NCBI GenBank assembly: GCA_039090855.1
Contig: CM076996.1
Location: 44,606,469 to 44,670,468 of the forward strand
Source of the DNA: Macrothele yani
Taxonomy: Eukaryota; Arthropoda; Arachnida; Araneae; Macrothelidae
Direction of reading: 5' to 3'
Length of the DNA stretch: 64,000 bases
Shown: in pieces, positions 41,401-53,159 of the stretch
Layout: the number at the start of each line of letters is the position of its first letter
Numbering within the stretch: the stretch's first letter is position 1
The notes under the pieces: model-generated
The model's input: only the letters and a program-made list of their open reading frames with translations
Told to the model about the DNA's origin: nothing
The model's database searches: none
Position numbers and translations under genes: made by a program

Positions 41401-42680
41401 TTGGGTTGTCGGAAAAGTCATGACGCATTTTGGCACTTGATGGCGGTTGGGCGATTTGGAAGTACTAGAGGCATGCTGTTGTCGCTATGGCATTCGACAG
41501 GTGCTAGTTCTAGCTGCAGTCTAAAAGAAATAGTGAGCGATTTGGTTGATTTGCGGAGATTTGACATCAAGTTGTAGATGAAAGACCAAACTGTGCATTT
41601 TCCCCATATTTTACTCTTTTACTTCCGTAAAGGGAAGAACGCGCGTCAATCTTGTGAAAAGTTGTCTAATAATGCTCATAATGCTCTACAAGAACGTCAG
41701 TGCCAGCGGTGGTTCGCAAAATTCCGTGCTGGTGGTTTTGACCTCAACGATGTTCCTCGGTCCGGAAGGCCAACCGAGTTTGATGACGACCAAATCAAGG
41801 CATTAATCTAGTCAAACACACGTTACACGACACGAGAGATTGCAGGCACATTGCACATTCATCATTCAAGCGTTCACGACCACCTGAACAAGCTGGGATA
41901 CGTAAGCAAGCTCGATGTGTGGATTCCTCATGAACTCAAAGAAGCTCAATTGACGGCGAGTATAAACATCTGCGGTATGCTCATTAAACGTGAGGAAAAC
42001 GATCCTTTTTTGAAGCGACTGATAACAGGTGACGAAAAGTGGATTGTGTACAACAATGTGCTGCTCAAACGGTCTTGGTCCCGACGTGCTGCTTCGCCTC
42101 AAACGACATCCAAAGTAGACATTCATCAGCGGAAGGTTCTGGTCTCAGTGTGGTGGGATTTTAAAGGTGTCGTGTTTTTCGAGATCCTACCACGGAACCA
42201 AACAATCAATTCGAATGTGTACTGTCGGCAATTGGACAGTTTGAACGAATCCATCATCCAGAAACGTCCAGAGCTCGTTCATTGTAAAAATGTTGTGTTC
42301 CATCACGACAACGCGAGACCACACACAAGTTTGATCACCCGCCAAAAATTATTGGAGCTTCGGTGGGATGTGTTTCCACACCGAACATATACTCGCCTGA
42401 CCTTGAGCCGACAGACTTCCACTTGTTTCGCTCTCTTCAACAGTCTTTGCGTGGTATAACATTCAATTCAGATGAGGCTGTAAATCAGCACCTTGTATAG
42501 TTTTTCGCCACGAAAGGCAGGGCCTTCTATGAACGAGACATTCTGCACCTCACTGACAAATGGCAAAAGGTCATCGAACAAAACGGGCATTATATCATTG
42601 ATTGATCTTTGCTCTTTCTATCAATAAATGAGCTTTGCAAAACATGGCTAAAATACGTCATGACTTTTCCGACAACCCAA
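41401..42680 (+). mobile_element. Mariner element, family M1, copy 2
   Basis: The end TTGGGTTGTCGGAAAAGTCA at 41401 and its inverted match ending at 42680 are flanked by TA (41399-41400 and 42681-42682). At 1280 bp it is closely related to the copy at 8509-9798. Confidence 0.95.
41578..42603 (+). pseudogene. Mariner (M1) transposase, copy 2, broken
   Basis: The start MKDQTVHFPHILLFYF at 41578 is followed by the helix-turn-helix region, a TAG at 41809-41811, then ITGDEKWIVY and HHDNARPHTS. After a one-base insertion near 42390 the readable frame is YSPDLEPTDFHLF, ending HYIID at 42603. The defects differ from those of copy 1, so each copy decayed on its own. Confidence 0.9.
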
Positions 42681-43230
42681 TATTTATGGAATAAAATGAT
42701 ATCTGACAATACTGGGAGGAAACATCGCAAAAAAAAAAATACGATTACGAGAGAAATCTTACCTCTGTCTACTTTCCGTTTTCGAAGGATGAAATTCCGT
42801 CCTCCGACGAAGAAAACGACCCCCCCTATCACCACTAATCCTCCCAAAATTTCAGTTCAGTTGTGCTAACATAAAAGACGGAATTCTTCGAATCAGCGTA
42901 AGAATCTCGTGGCCGAAGATAACGGGGAAATTTTCGGGCTGCCTAACCTCTGTTTTGGTAAATCGTTGCCTACAATTTCACGCTGAAATTATGCAATGAA
43001 ATTATATTTAACAACAATGCTGAACAGAAGCAACATCGCGAGAGAAAAAAGATACGATTACGGGAAAAATCTGCACTCCATTTAACTTCCGTTTCCGAAC
43101 GTTTAAAAAGACAAAACAACGTCCCTAGACGGAATACGACCCCCCTCCCCCCACACACACACCCTAACTAATACCCCGAAAATTTCTTCACTTCTGCATC
43201 GATCTCGAAAACGACAAAAAAAAAAAAAAA

Positions 43231-44390
43231 AAAAAGGGAGGGAACTCCGCGAATCCGCGGAAGAATCTCACGTACGAATTGACCGCTGAAACGATTTCGA
43301 ATGTCGTAAGATTACGCTGAAATATCGATGACCGGTAAATATTAACTTTTGGCGCAAAATTGGTGCAGATTTCATCAAAATCACGATTTTTTAGCAGAAT
43401 GGCGCAAGAACAACATTTTGGCGCAGGTCTTGCAGCCCTGAATGCTGCCAGCAGTTTACACATCACGTTCCAAATGCGCCGCATTTCACTGCGTAGCCCT
43501 TTCTGTTTCACATCGACCTATATTATACGACCTATCTCAAACTCACTGGATTGATTAAATGTCTATCTGCGACGTAAAAGCGGCGTTACTGTTACCCTGG
43601 ACTCATTAATTTTAGAGAAAGTTAGTATTAATAGCCATCTTTAATATCGCCCCGTAAACTAAAATCATTTCCCCTTTTCGTAATTTTTTGAAGAGACACT
43701 GAGTTGGTCTCTTTCCTAGATTTCAGCAAACCGTTAAAGTGCTACTTCTCGCTAGGCTTCCAATTCCCGGAGAAAACACTATTACTATTTGTTTCCCTGC
43801 ATCGGCTCTTCATGAAGTTCAGTTTGGGAATTATTTTATTCCTCTGGAAATTGTTTTACAATTTTGTTTGGAGTCCTCAGCATTCATCCCCTTTTTCAGA
43901 AGGATGTGGAATCAATAATAAGAGGAAGAACTACTTGCATAGTAAGTTGCTAATAATGTGTTTGAGATGACTGCAAGTGACATGAAGCTTGTTGGACGCA
44001 AATGATACCAAAAGTGAAGGTTGTGAGTAAAGAGTAGCGGAACGGCGACGATTGAATCAATCGTAATGACATCACAGCATACGAAAGGAAACAGAAACAA
44101 AACTTAACGTAACGTGCCTTGATTGCACAGAAGTATCCAGTAATGATTTAAATCTTTTAATGGTGTAACTCACACTAGAAAATAAGACAAATTTACGTGT
44201 CACAAATGAAGATATTTGAACGGTAGAAAATCGATATGAATGATAATGTTGCGGATTTTGTGTTCACGAGGAATGGCGCTCAAAAAGTTTCTTCACTGGG
44301 GAAGAGCAAGTCGCAGACTGCTGTTGAAACGCTTTGTTCCAAGAAGACGATGGTGGAGAGTTTTGGGCAATCCCCCTTTTTTTATTTGGA
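43231..44390. other. No gene recognised
   Basis: Mixed AT-rich sequence; no domain or repeat with clear ends. Confidence 0.3.
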
Positions 44391-44394
44391 GGTT

Positions 44395-44596
44395 TAATGA
44401 CCACCATGGGCAGCTCGATGGGCTATAAGCAGTCGCCCGTCCCTAATTTAGGGCCACTGGTTCCAGGAAAGAGCCAGTGCCGTAAGAAAAAACACAACAT
44501 CCATGTCTCCTCGGGACTCAAACCCGGACCCATCTCGGACGAATGGTCATAAGCCAGCGCTTAGACCACGACGGACAATCCCTTTAAAAAGGGACA
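44395..44596 (-). mobile_element. tRNA-derived SINE S1, copy 3
   Basis: On the minus strand the head begins near 44583 (GGGATTGTCCGTCGTGGTCT) with B-box region GGGTTTGAGTCCC. The body CCAGTGGCCCTAAATTAGGG and a single tail unit near 44400 follow. It abuts the mariner end at 44599 with the same junction as at 7559-7590. Confidence 0.8.
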
Positions 44597-44598
44597 TA

Positions 44599-45911
44599 CA
44601 CAGTGTGGCACAGCATTTTTAAGACTGTGTCTGTAAAATGAAATAGAAACAAGAAATTATTATTTGTTTTGGTTTGTTATTCAAAATAAGTCTCTCTGGC
44701 TTCAATACACTCGTTACAGCGATTTAGTAATGATTCGAATGCCTGTTCCAGTTCACTTTGCAGAATTGCCTCCAAAGCTCGCGTCGAAGCTGTTTGTATG
44801 GTCAAAATATCATCAAAATAACACCCTTTTAACGTCATTTTAAGTTTTGGGAATAAAGGAAAGTCGCAGGGTGCTAAATCAGGCAAATACGGTGAATGAT
44901 TCAACACACAGACGTTATTTTTCGCCAAAAATCTACGAACAAGAAGTGAGGTGTGACTGGGTGCATTATCGTGCAACAAACACCAACTGTTTTCATCCCG
45001 ATATTCTGGACGAATGCGACGAATTCTCCCCATCAAACGCCTCAAAACATTTAAATAAAACTCACCAGTAATTGTTTGTCCACTTGGAACAAATTCTTTG
45101 TGGATAATACCCTTACTATCGAAGAATGTAATGAGCATTGTTTTGATTTTCGATGGAACTTTTCTTGTTTTTTGGCTTGTGGTGAGTTTTTTGACTTCCA
45201 TTCCGCACTTTGTCGTTTTGTTTTAGGATCATATTGAAAACACCATGTTTCATCACCTGTAACAATCGATTTTAAGAAGTTTGGATCATTTTCAGCGGCT
45301 GAAATGATGTCTCTGCAATGTGCACTTCTCCTTGATTTTCGTTCATTGGTTAACATGTGTGGAATAAATTTAGCACAGACTTTTGTTTTGCCCAAATCTT
45401 CATGCAGGATGGTTCGAATCATTACTTTGTTGATGTTTAAAGACTCTTCCATCATTCTTAGTGACGCACATCGATTGTTTGCCACGAAATCACGCACTTT
45501 TTCAGTAATCTCAGGTGTCCTAGATGAACTTGGTCTTCCGGTATGCCTATCATCTTCTAGCGTATCTCTTCCGTCCAAAAAACGTTTGTGCCACAGGAAA
45601 ACATTTGATCTACTTAAACAAAACTCACCGTAAACTTGTTTCATCATTTGGTACGTTTCTGAGGCACTTTTACCAAGTTTTGCGTTAAATTTAATAACAG
45701 CCATTTGTTCCATCTTAATAATTCAACATGAAAAAATTGTTTACTTCTCTAATGAACGGCCGTTTCGTTTGAGTTACTTTAACCACTGCGCAGTACTTTT
45801 GGTAGAAAGCAAGCAGATGATCATGGTTTATAACGCATTCACGATTACACTGGTGCCGCCACCGTAATCTGAAATCTAGCGCCAGTCTTAAAAATTCTTT
45901 GACGCACCGTG
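44599..45911 (-). mobile_element. Mariner element, family M3 (complete)
   Basis: Inverted ends CACAGTGTGGCACAGCATTT (44599) and CACGGTGCGTCAAAGAATTT (reverse complement of the end at 45911) are flanked by TA at 44597-44598 and 45912-45913. It is 1313 bp long. Confidence 0.92.
44677..45713 (-). pseudogene. Mariner (M3) transposase, single frameshift
   Basis: The start MEQMAVIKFNAKLGKSASET at 45713 is followed by FLWHKRFLDGRD, TGRPSSSRTPEITEKV and IVTGDETWCFQYDPKTKRQS. A frameshift near 45200 shifts to AKKQ, VKTMLITFFDSKGI-like sequence, LLHDNAPSHTSLLVRR and YLPDLAPCDFPLFPKLK, ending EARETYFE at 44677. All three Asp residues of the D,D34D core are intact and no premature stop is seen besides the frameshift. 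This is the least damaged mariner in the window. Confidence 0.9.
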
Positions 45912-45913
45912 TA

Positions 45914-47990
45914 TGTGCATCGGAGTGCTATCTCTTGTTGGTTGATTTACAACATGTAAACAACGTGCCCGCTTTGAAGAACCGAGAAAGGTTTGTGACC
46001 CCTTTTAAGGCTGCAATCTTAACCACCGCAGCAAACATAAGTATTTCGCGATTCGAAGTATCACGGCTAACAAAACTGACCTGAAGGGTGGACATTCAAA
46101 GTGAACGAGGGCAAAAGCCCATGCTTTTTCTGAGAAGAGAGAGAGAAAAGAAAAATGCAGAGGAGTTTGGATCTAGTGCTTTAAGAAGGTAGGTTGGGTT
46201 GTTCTCCGTGCGACGGGGAGAATTTTTCGGCTTCCCAAATAAAGAGGGGTAAATGTTCCTTTCTTTTGGAAGACAAGGGAAAATAGAGATTTTGAATATC
46301 CGATGCCGAGATAGGACATCCAGTGAGAAATTACGCAGGAAATAAGAATTTTGAAGCAGCGAGGAAAACGAGAAAGAATAAGCAGAAATATATTAACGTG
46401 TAAACAGTAACAAACGAAATACAGAAATCGGGAGAAGCAAATCCGTGACCTTCCTTATATATTGCATTGAATAAAGAGCACCACTGCAAAAGAGAGAGTT
46501 TTCATTTAGCTAGTAATACACTCTTTTCATCATCGGGAAGAATTATAGCTGAAACCCCGGACCAGCTTGATTTCCTTAACAGCGAAGGCCTGACGAACCC
46601 ACTCTGCATTGTACGGAAAGAAATCTCACGAACAGCCCTGTAACACTACGCTTCGATGGTTTGCAGATTTTATTGTCAGGTGCACCAACCACTTTACCCA
46701 AAAGAAAACCTTCCCTAAAACTAATGGAAGACTGAGAGACAAAACGAAAAACTTATTCACCTGTTCGATGAAAAAAGAATTTCCCGGACCGCTTTTCAGA
46801 AACGGAAAATTTTCTCAGACAACGAGCAAATGAGCAGATAGACATAGCTAAGTTTTAGGTATGTCCTTCTCTATCCAACCCACAAAAAATTCTACTACGA
46901 CTTCTAGTAAAGCAAATATCACGTACATGGACAACCAACACCCTGAGGCATACTTTCGTCTAGTCTACAAAAACGTTTCTTGATAGTTCGCTTCTTTGAT
47001 GGGGGCCTATCACATCCATAGATATGGAGATCAACAGACATTCAAGGAAAACAGAAAATTTTGGGGATACTTTAAACTACCCGGAACAAAACCAATGTTT
47101 TTATTCTGACTTTCAAAAGCGTCCAGGTGCTGTATTAACAGGAAGGAGGTATGTAGTGGTGATATAAACATATCGCATACGTATGCGTGCGTGTATCGAA
47201 ATGTATGATAAAACATTTCTATGCTTTTTTTTTTACAACATAGCTAACAGTTGCCTGCAGAAAAAATAGAATTTATGATGCATTTTATGCGTGCAAAAAA
47301 AAATGGAATTTTGGGCATTTTATGCATGCAAAATAAAAGATCAACACATCACTACTGTGTTGTTTCAGAAAATTCTGGGAAAACCAATTCCTGGGTTTTG
47401 TGTTTCTGCGGAAAAATAGTTTCAATTTTTTTCCACGGTGTAGCTTATTTTCACTCGCAGCTCCAGCATTTTTTACCATTTGAAGCGTTTCAAAACAAAT
47501 AAAGAACAGTATAATTTTCCGCAGCTGTTGAAACATTTCTCAGAAAGCGGAGAAGTTTCGAGAATGAAATTCCCCTTCCCGTTCCAAGTCGGAAAACTTC
47601 GAAACATTGTTTCGCGTCCCAAGAGCATTTAATTTTAAAATAGAACACAATCGCTAAAGGCATGGCTCCAACCTTTATCATACCCGCATTCAAATGGTGC
47701 TATTTTTTTCTTACATCTTTGTATTGGACATAAAAAAAAAAAAGTGCAGTTTTCACAAGACATTTACTTGGAAAGTAAATATCCAGCTTGCAAAGCCCTG
47801 GTATCTCATCCTACTACTGCCAATTTTAAAAAGTAGAAGTTCTTTACTTGGTATTCAGCAACTTCGAATATTAATTAATTCCAATGTTAATGCTACAAAT
47901 GCACCAGAAACACGGATTAATGGATTAAAAATTTAGTAATTGAGTTTTTAACCTACGCTTTCTACAGCCGTAAAATTGTCTCAGTGGACT
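45914..47990. other. No gene recognised
   Basis: About 2 kb without a recognisable coding region, RNA gene or repeat with ends; short frames have no domain. Confidence 0.35.
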
Positions 47991-47991
47991 C

Positions 47992-48130
47992 TGTGACGTA
48001 TACTGTAATTTAACTTTCCTTTTTAGTTTCTTTCTCTACGTACATTTGAATTCCTTCTCCTTAGCGTTTTTCAAACTTAACGTGATATCTTCTCTCTCGC
48101 AAGAGTATGGTTGGCAACACCCTTGAGGTC
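47992..48130 (+). repeat. LTR-like sequence beginning TGTGACGTATAC
   Basis: The first ~130 bp resemble 54408-54540. The start matches the TGTRACGTA start of the TRIM LTRs. The right edge is not found. Confidence 0.35.
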
Positions 48131-48562
48131 GGAACGTACGACGTGTGTACGTGCCCGATGAGAACTGAACGTTACATAATGTTTCAGCTGCAGCAGTGTG
48201 TGGAGATGATGGTAGTATGATGATACGTATAATAGTAGTTGCGGAAGTTGGAGTACTTGCAGTTGTGATTTCTTGACGTCTGCGTATTTAATATTTAAAG
48301 TTGGTGTTTTTGTTTCTCGTTAAACGTTCTCTGACAAGTGATTGGAACTTTTCATTAATGTTGTTGAAGACTGAGTCGTGCTAAAGAAGTTTTTGCTGAA
48401 TGAAGACAAATAGAAAGTAACCTTTTCTGAAGTTTGAGTGACTCCTGATTCCCTTAAAAGTGAAGTTATTAAGAACTGTTTTTTTTTGTAGTGTTCAGCC
48501 AACTTACGAACCGTAGGCTTCTTTACTACGCCAGTTATTGATTACTCTGGGTTTCCATCATA

Positions 48563-49941
48563 CACTGATGGCCACCCAAAATGCAACACCAAGAAGGAAG
48601 CATCCGATTGGCCTGAAATTCGCAGCATGCGTCGCCCGCGAGAGGACATGTAAACGATTAGCATTGCAGGGCATATGCAAATCATGTGCGCCCGGCACGC
48701 CACCGAGAAACACTATAAGAAGGGTACACAGAAGGCGGGGTGTAAGTAGTGGAAGTGTGTTGCGCTGCCGGACCTGTGCGCGGGAAGCATCCTGATGCCG
48801 CGTTGCAGAATACGGCAGTCATTCCAGCACGTTTCGAATTCGACAGAGGACGAATAGTGGCTTATCGCGACAGCGGTTTATCGTACCGACACACAGTTGC
48901 CCGTGTGAGACGACATCCAGCCACAGTGAGGGGAGTATGGATTCGGTGGGTGCAGGAGGGACGGACGGACCGACGTGAGCGATTGTCACAGCCGCGGCAC
49001 ACCACCGAACGAGAGGACCGCCATTTCGTGCGGCGGGCATTGACGGCTAGCACCGCCACATCAACGCAACAACCTGTGTCAGCACGTACCGTTGGACGTC
49101 GTCTGCAGGAGCGGGGGCTTGTCGCACGGCGCCCATTGCTCCTATTACCATTGACGTTACACCACCGACGAGTGCGGCGGTAGTGGGCCGTTGAACGCCG
49201 CACCTGGACTACGGTATGGCACGACATTGTCTTCTCCGACGAATCCCGCTTCTGCCTGCAACACCACAATGGTCGGATCCGCGTGTGGCGGTACCGCGGC
49301 GAGAGAATGTATGACGCCTGCATTATACATCGCCATACCGGTCCGACGCCTGGCGTTATGGTTTGGGGCGCAATTGGATATGACACCCGCACCCCTCTGA
49401 TACGCATCGCCGGTACACTCAACAGCCACCGCTACATCTCCGACGTTTTGGAGCATGTAGTCCTCCCTTACCCGCAGGACTTGCCAGCGGCCACGTTTGC
49501 AACAGGACAATGCGCGTCCGCACGTGGCACACGTCGTGCAGCAATTCTTCACGGCCCACCAGGTGTTACTGCTGCCGTGGCCCGCCTGTTCTCCCGATAT
49601 GTCGCCCATCGAACACGTCTGGTGGCTAATCGGCAACCGAGTGGCCCGACAAGCACCACCCGCGGCTACGCCTGATGAACTGTGGCAACGTGTGGAAGCA
49701 GCCTGGACCGACATACCCCAAGCCCACATCCAAAGCCTCTTTCGTTCGATGCCGCGGCGTGTACCGGCCGTTATTGCCAGCCATGGGGGCCACGCGAACT
49801 ATTGATGTCTGCGTGTTCCGCAAGTCGCACGGGCCTGAAAGCTCAATCGTTTCATCTTTGTATCTGTTGTTATGTGTCCAGTAAATCTGGCTTTGCTATT
49901 TCGTGTCCTTCTTGGTGTTGCATTTTGGGTGGCCAGCAGTG
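48563..49941 (+). mobile_element. Tc1-like transposon, family T6, GC-rich and complete
   Basis: The ends CACTGATGGCCACCCAAAAT (48563) and CACTGCTGGCCACCCAAAAT (reverse complement, to 49941) are flanked by TA at 48561-48562 and 49942-49943. The inverted repeats match over about 40 bp. Confidence 0.95.
48795..49805 (+). pseudogene. Tc1-like transposase (T6), nearly intact
   Basis: The likely start is 48795 (MPRCRIRQSFQHV), with a frameshift near 48835 into FDRGRIVAYRDSGLSYRHT. Then come RTVGRRLQERGLVARRP, a premature TAG at 49181-49183, IVFSDESRFCLQHHNGR (first Asp), GVMVWGAIG, a frameshift near 49495, QQDNARPHVAHV (second Asp) and CSPDMSPIEHVW (third position, Glu). It ends GGHANY, stop at 49803-49805. 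Its GC-rich, G/C-ending codons contrast sharply with the AT-rich surroundings. Length about 336 residues, normal for Tc1. Confidence 0.9.
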
Positions 49942-49944
49942 TAT

Positions 49945-50221
49945 AAAAGGAAGACCATTTCCTTTCTTACCAGACCACACAACTAAATGCAAAATGTTTG
50001 CTGATACCTTAAAAAGGCAGCAACTACATTTGTACTTCCTTAATGACGTCCAGATCTTCTTTCTTTCCTGCATTAAAGTTGCTTTCAGCATCTTTGATAC
50101 CTGATGCATTAAAGTTGCTAACGAAAGAAGGTTTCGATCCTGTTATGTTAACGTATCAGGCATTAAAGTTACTAAGAAAGATCTTGACCATGCACCGAAC
50201 AGCCAAATCATGATGATAACC
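49945..50221. other. No gene recognised; small direct repeats
   Basis: TGATGCATTAAAGTTGCTAA-like segments recur near 50100 and 50155. Nothing else is seen. Confidence 0.35.
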
Positions 50222-50224
50222 TGC

Positions 50225-51045
50225 CTAATATGATGTTGGTCCTCCACATGCCACCAAAACAGCTCTTACCCGACGAGGCATGGACACTACAAGATTTCTA
50301 GAGGTGTCTTGTGGTATCCAGTGCCAACACGTTACCAACAGGTCCTTTAACTCTCGTAAGTTACGTGGTTGAGCCGCCGCAGATCGGATTTGCTGTCCCA
50401 ACACAAACCACAGATTCTCTATTGAATTGATGTCTGTCGAATTAGGTAGCAAAGGCAATTCCTGGAAGTTTTCCTCATGTTCCGCGAACCATTCTCGAAC
50501 AATTCGGGCAGTGTGGCATTGCGCGCGCATTATCCTTCTGAAACAAGGCATTACTAGAGGGGAGTACCGTTTCCATGAAAGGATGTACCTGGTCTGCAAT
50601 GATGTTTAGCTAGGCGGTAGACCTCATAGTTTCATGCACATGAAGGACTGGAGCCAGGATTTCCTAGCAGAATATTGCCCAAAGCCTTACACTTCCTCCA
50701 TCAACTTGTTTTCGTCCCACGGCGCATGCTGGCCAGCCGTCCACATGATGCAACAGGAAACGAGATTCATCGGACCAGACGACCTTTTTCCAATCATTGA
50801 AAGTCCCGTTTTGATGCCCTCGTGCCCATTGTAGACGATTTCTACCGTGAAACATAGTTAGCGTGGGCGCCCGGAGAAGTCTGAGGGTACGCAGCTCTAT
50901 TTTCAGCAGAATTCGATGTATTGTCTATTGTGACCACAGATATCATATAAGGGACTAGATTGGCTGTCTGCTGTATTGAGCATACGCTTGCGCTGTGACA
51001 ACCGTGGAGCCGTATTGAGCGGGCCAAGATGTTGTGGTGGGGCAT
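50225..51045 (-). pseudogene. Tc1-like transposase, C-terminal two thirds (family T7)
   Basis: The minus strand gives HRILLKIELRTLRLLRAPTL (about 50870-50930), MFHGRNRLQWARGHQN and KKVVWSDESRFLLHHVDGW (first Asp). Next are CHTARIVREWFAEHEENF and STDINSIENLWFVLGQQIR (third catalytic region), ending MPRRVRAVLVACGGPTSY at 50225. The region around the second Asp is altered, and frameshifts and stops separate the blocks. The N-terminal helix-turn-helix is not recognisable. Confidence 0.8.
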
Positions 51046-51059
51046 GTTACGAAGGATAA

Positions 51060-52019
51060 TTTGGACGTAAATCGTGGTGAAAGCTTGCTCGGATATAAAT
51101 CATACGCTGAGAGATGAAAATATAATTGCGCTTACTTATTTGCCTTTTCCCCAATGTCCAAAAACGATATCTGGGCAGGCATTAGTTAGCAAGATAAATT
51201 TAAAACTGGTACTGTATGCAAATACTGAAAATGACGGGGAAAACATTTTTATGACTGTAATGAGGCAAAGATTTGAAATAATGAAAAAGGAAACGATGTA
51301 TTTGAAATCAATAAGTTGCTATTAAATCCAGAAAACTATTGATTTAAATAATGGCTTCCACATATTTTACATAGGAAAGCTCAAATAATGTGAATCATTT
51401 TCCTTGCTAGCCTGTGTCAATCTTATTTATTTATGATTTTGCTCAAAATTATTAATTTTATTAAAGATTTCGATACTTTGTTATTCACTACGGAAATTTC
51501 AGTTTTTAACATTTTAAATTATTTATTAAGGCAAACATGCAACCAAAGGACGCATTAAGTGTAAGCATTCATTAACAAGAAAATTCAAAATTATACATAT
51601 TATGTCGCAACAAATTAAAACTAGTGTTTTTTTTTTTTTTTTTCTTATAGCGCAGATGACGGAATGACGTTTCGTTTGAATTTAAGCCCTGGCTGAATAT
51701 GAAATATTGCAAAGAGCCTTAACACTGTAGTTTGCACTATGGAATATTTTTGTTTTTTCACTTAAATATTATGACTTGCTCCGCTAAGCGTATACTAACT
51801 GTTTAGAATCTGAATATAAATAGGGTATCACAGTACTAAAATCTCGTATTCCCTTGACTTAATGCAAAGTAGTCTTGCTTAAATGAAAAGCGATGACCCG
51901 CTGAAAATGGCGCCTACGTTGTCACGCCTCAAGGGCTGAGTGTCCGCTCTAGCTTCTTGTATATGATATCTGTGGTTGTGACACATTTCTCCCGTCACCA
52001 GAATTCAAAGTACCGGCGA
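51060..52019. other. No gene recognised; poly(T) run
   Basis: AT-rich, with a T run of about 18 near 51627. No recognisable domain. Confidence 0.3.
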
Positions 52020-52276
52020 GTTATGCCCAGAGTTGGCAAAATCGTAATATAATTAATCGGTAATGCATTACAGCGTAATGCTAATGGGAACAAGGACTTA
52101 GCGTTACCATTACATGGTAATGGTGAACTGGGTCATTAGAATTACCTGGTAATTGTAATGACATGTAGCAGTTACCCATTATAATCGTAATGGTTAATGG
52201 TTAACTATATGTTGGTAATTAACCAGTAACTTATGGGTAACAATACGACGTTAACAAACCGGCAATCAGTACACCC

Positions 52277-52558
52277 TTACACGTTGTGTAGATTATTTGA
52301 CAATTGTTCCACCCCTCGGACCTGAAATGCGTGTATGTAGGTATTGGAGATTGTACGTGTAGTTGAGTATTTGCCCCGTTTTCGCCGCAAGTAAAGTGAT
52401 TTGAACGAAATAATACATATGAAGTAAGTACGAATGATATGTTTATTTCGGTTAGATATACTCATTTCGTCCATCTCCAGTACAGTATTCTCGTCCATTA
52501 CATACGTTTCACTGTCCAAAATAATTACCCTACTATAGCCACAAGCACATATTAGCAC
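52277..52558 (-). CDS. Short ORF downstream of the heat-shock promoter, unknown
   Basis: A 93-codon frame starting at 52558 lies about 120 nt downstream of the inferred start site on the same strand. It contains an inner ATG giving MDENTVLEMDEMSISNRNK, and a GTACTT that could be a splice donor follows near 52435. It may be a relic of the first exon of the hAT transposase or of a captured heat-shock gene. No domain is recognised and a chance frame cannot be excluded. Confidence 0.25.
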   Translation of the reverse strand: MLICACGYSRVIILDSETYVMDENTVLEMDEMSISNRNKHIIRTYFICIISFKSLYLRRKRGKYSTTRTISNTYIHAFQVRGVEQLSNNLHNV

Positions 52559-52677
52559 TACACTCAGAGTTCAGAAACTCAGGGTGCACTGCCGAATATT
52601 ACAGAAATTTGCGAACTCTTGACGTTTTTGCCCTGCTTCTCAAGTGTTGTTGTGCATTACTTGTCCGATACGAACAC

Positions 52678-52837
52678 TGGACTAGTAAGGTACTGACTCC
52701 TTTATATATACTTCACGACAGGAAGTAAAGTTCTGGAATATTCTCTACTTGCATAAAGCTCTCCAACTTCCCACTGCGCGATCATTCTGGAACATTCTAC
52801 AAACGTCTAACCCATTCTTGCCGCTTCTAGAACATTC
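52678..52837 (-). promoter_or_regulatory. Heat-shock-type promoter (three HSEs, TATA, initiator)
   Basis: Three perfect TTCnnGAAnnTTC elements lie at 52825-52837, 52785-52797 and 52731-52743. In minus-strand order they precede TATATAAA (52708-52701). An A at 52678 in TCCAGTG is 30 nt from the first TATA base, where an arthropod initiator (TCAGT-like) is expected. This is the layout of hsp promoters (family knowledge); induction by heat is inferred. Confidence 0.7.
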
Positions 52838-53159
52838 TACACGACACTTCGGTCTCTGTCTGCTATGTTACATGGCCGATTTTTCTAGACATAGCTTTTG
52901 GCACACGTACATTTCTATAAACTATTAGTATGTAATTATTATTTGCAAATTGTGTAACTTCATTACCAAATAATTCCATTGCATTTGAATGGTATTATTA
53001 AATAATTGAATTATATCCTCTTTATTGTAATGTATTACAGATTAATTCCATTACCTTGTGCAAACCATGCTTGGGATAACCTTGTAATGCATTACACGTT
53101 AATTGTAATCTGTACTTCCATTACTTTGTAATGCATTCCTGTCCAACTCTGGTTGTGCC

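Larger units (their letters stand above)
41297..43230. repeat. Diverged long-period tandem repeat (interrupted by mariner)
   Basis: Blocks containing ACATCGCGAG, ATACGATTACG, AACTTCCGTTTTCGAA and a C-run recur near 41300, 42722 and 43035. A mariner is inserted in the first block. The period is about 310 bp between the last two. Units are diverged and carry A or C homopolymer runs. Confidence 0.5.
52028..53151 (-). mobile_element. Non-autonomous hAT element carrying heat-shock elements
   Basis: The ends CAGAGTTGGCAAAA (52028) and CAGAGTTGGACAGG (reverse complement, to 53151) have the hAT-type CAG start. The 8-bp flanks GTTATGCC (52020-52027) and GTTGTGCC (53152-53159) match at 7 of 8 positions. 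Subterminal regions are full of TAATGCATTAC-type repeats on both sides. No transposase is present. The interior holds a promoter-like region at 52678-52837 on the minus strand. Confidence 0.88.

Noticed and set aside
45899..46150. Second mariner next to M3
   Set aside because: Only the terminal repeat of M3 is present; the adjacent frame has no transposase motif.
51900..52030. Host gene near the hAT element
   Set aside because: No frame with a recognisable domain and no splice pattern that can be followed.
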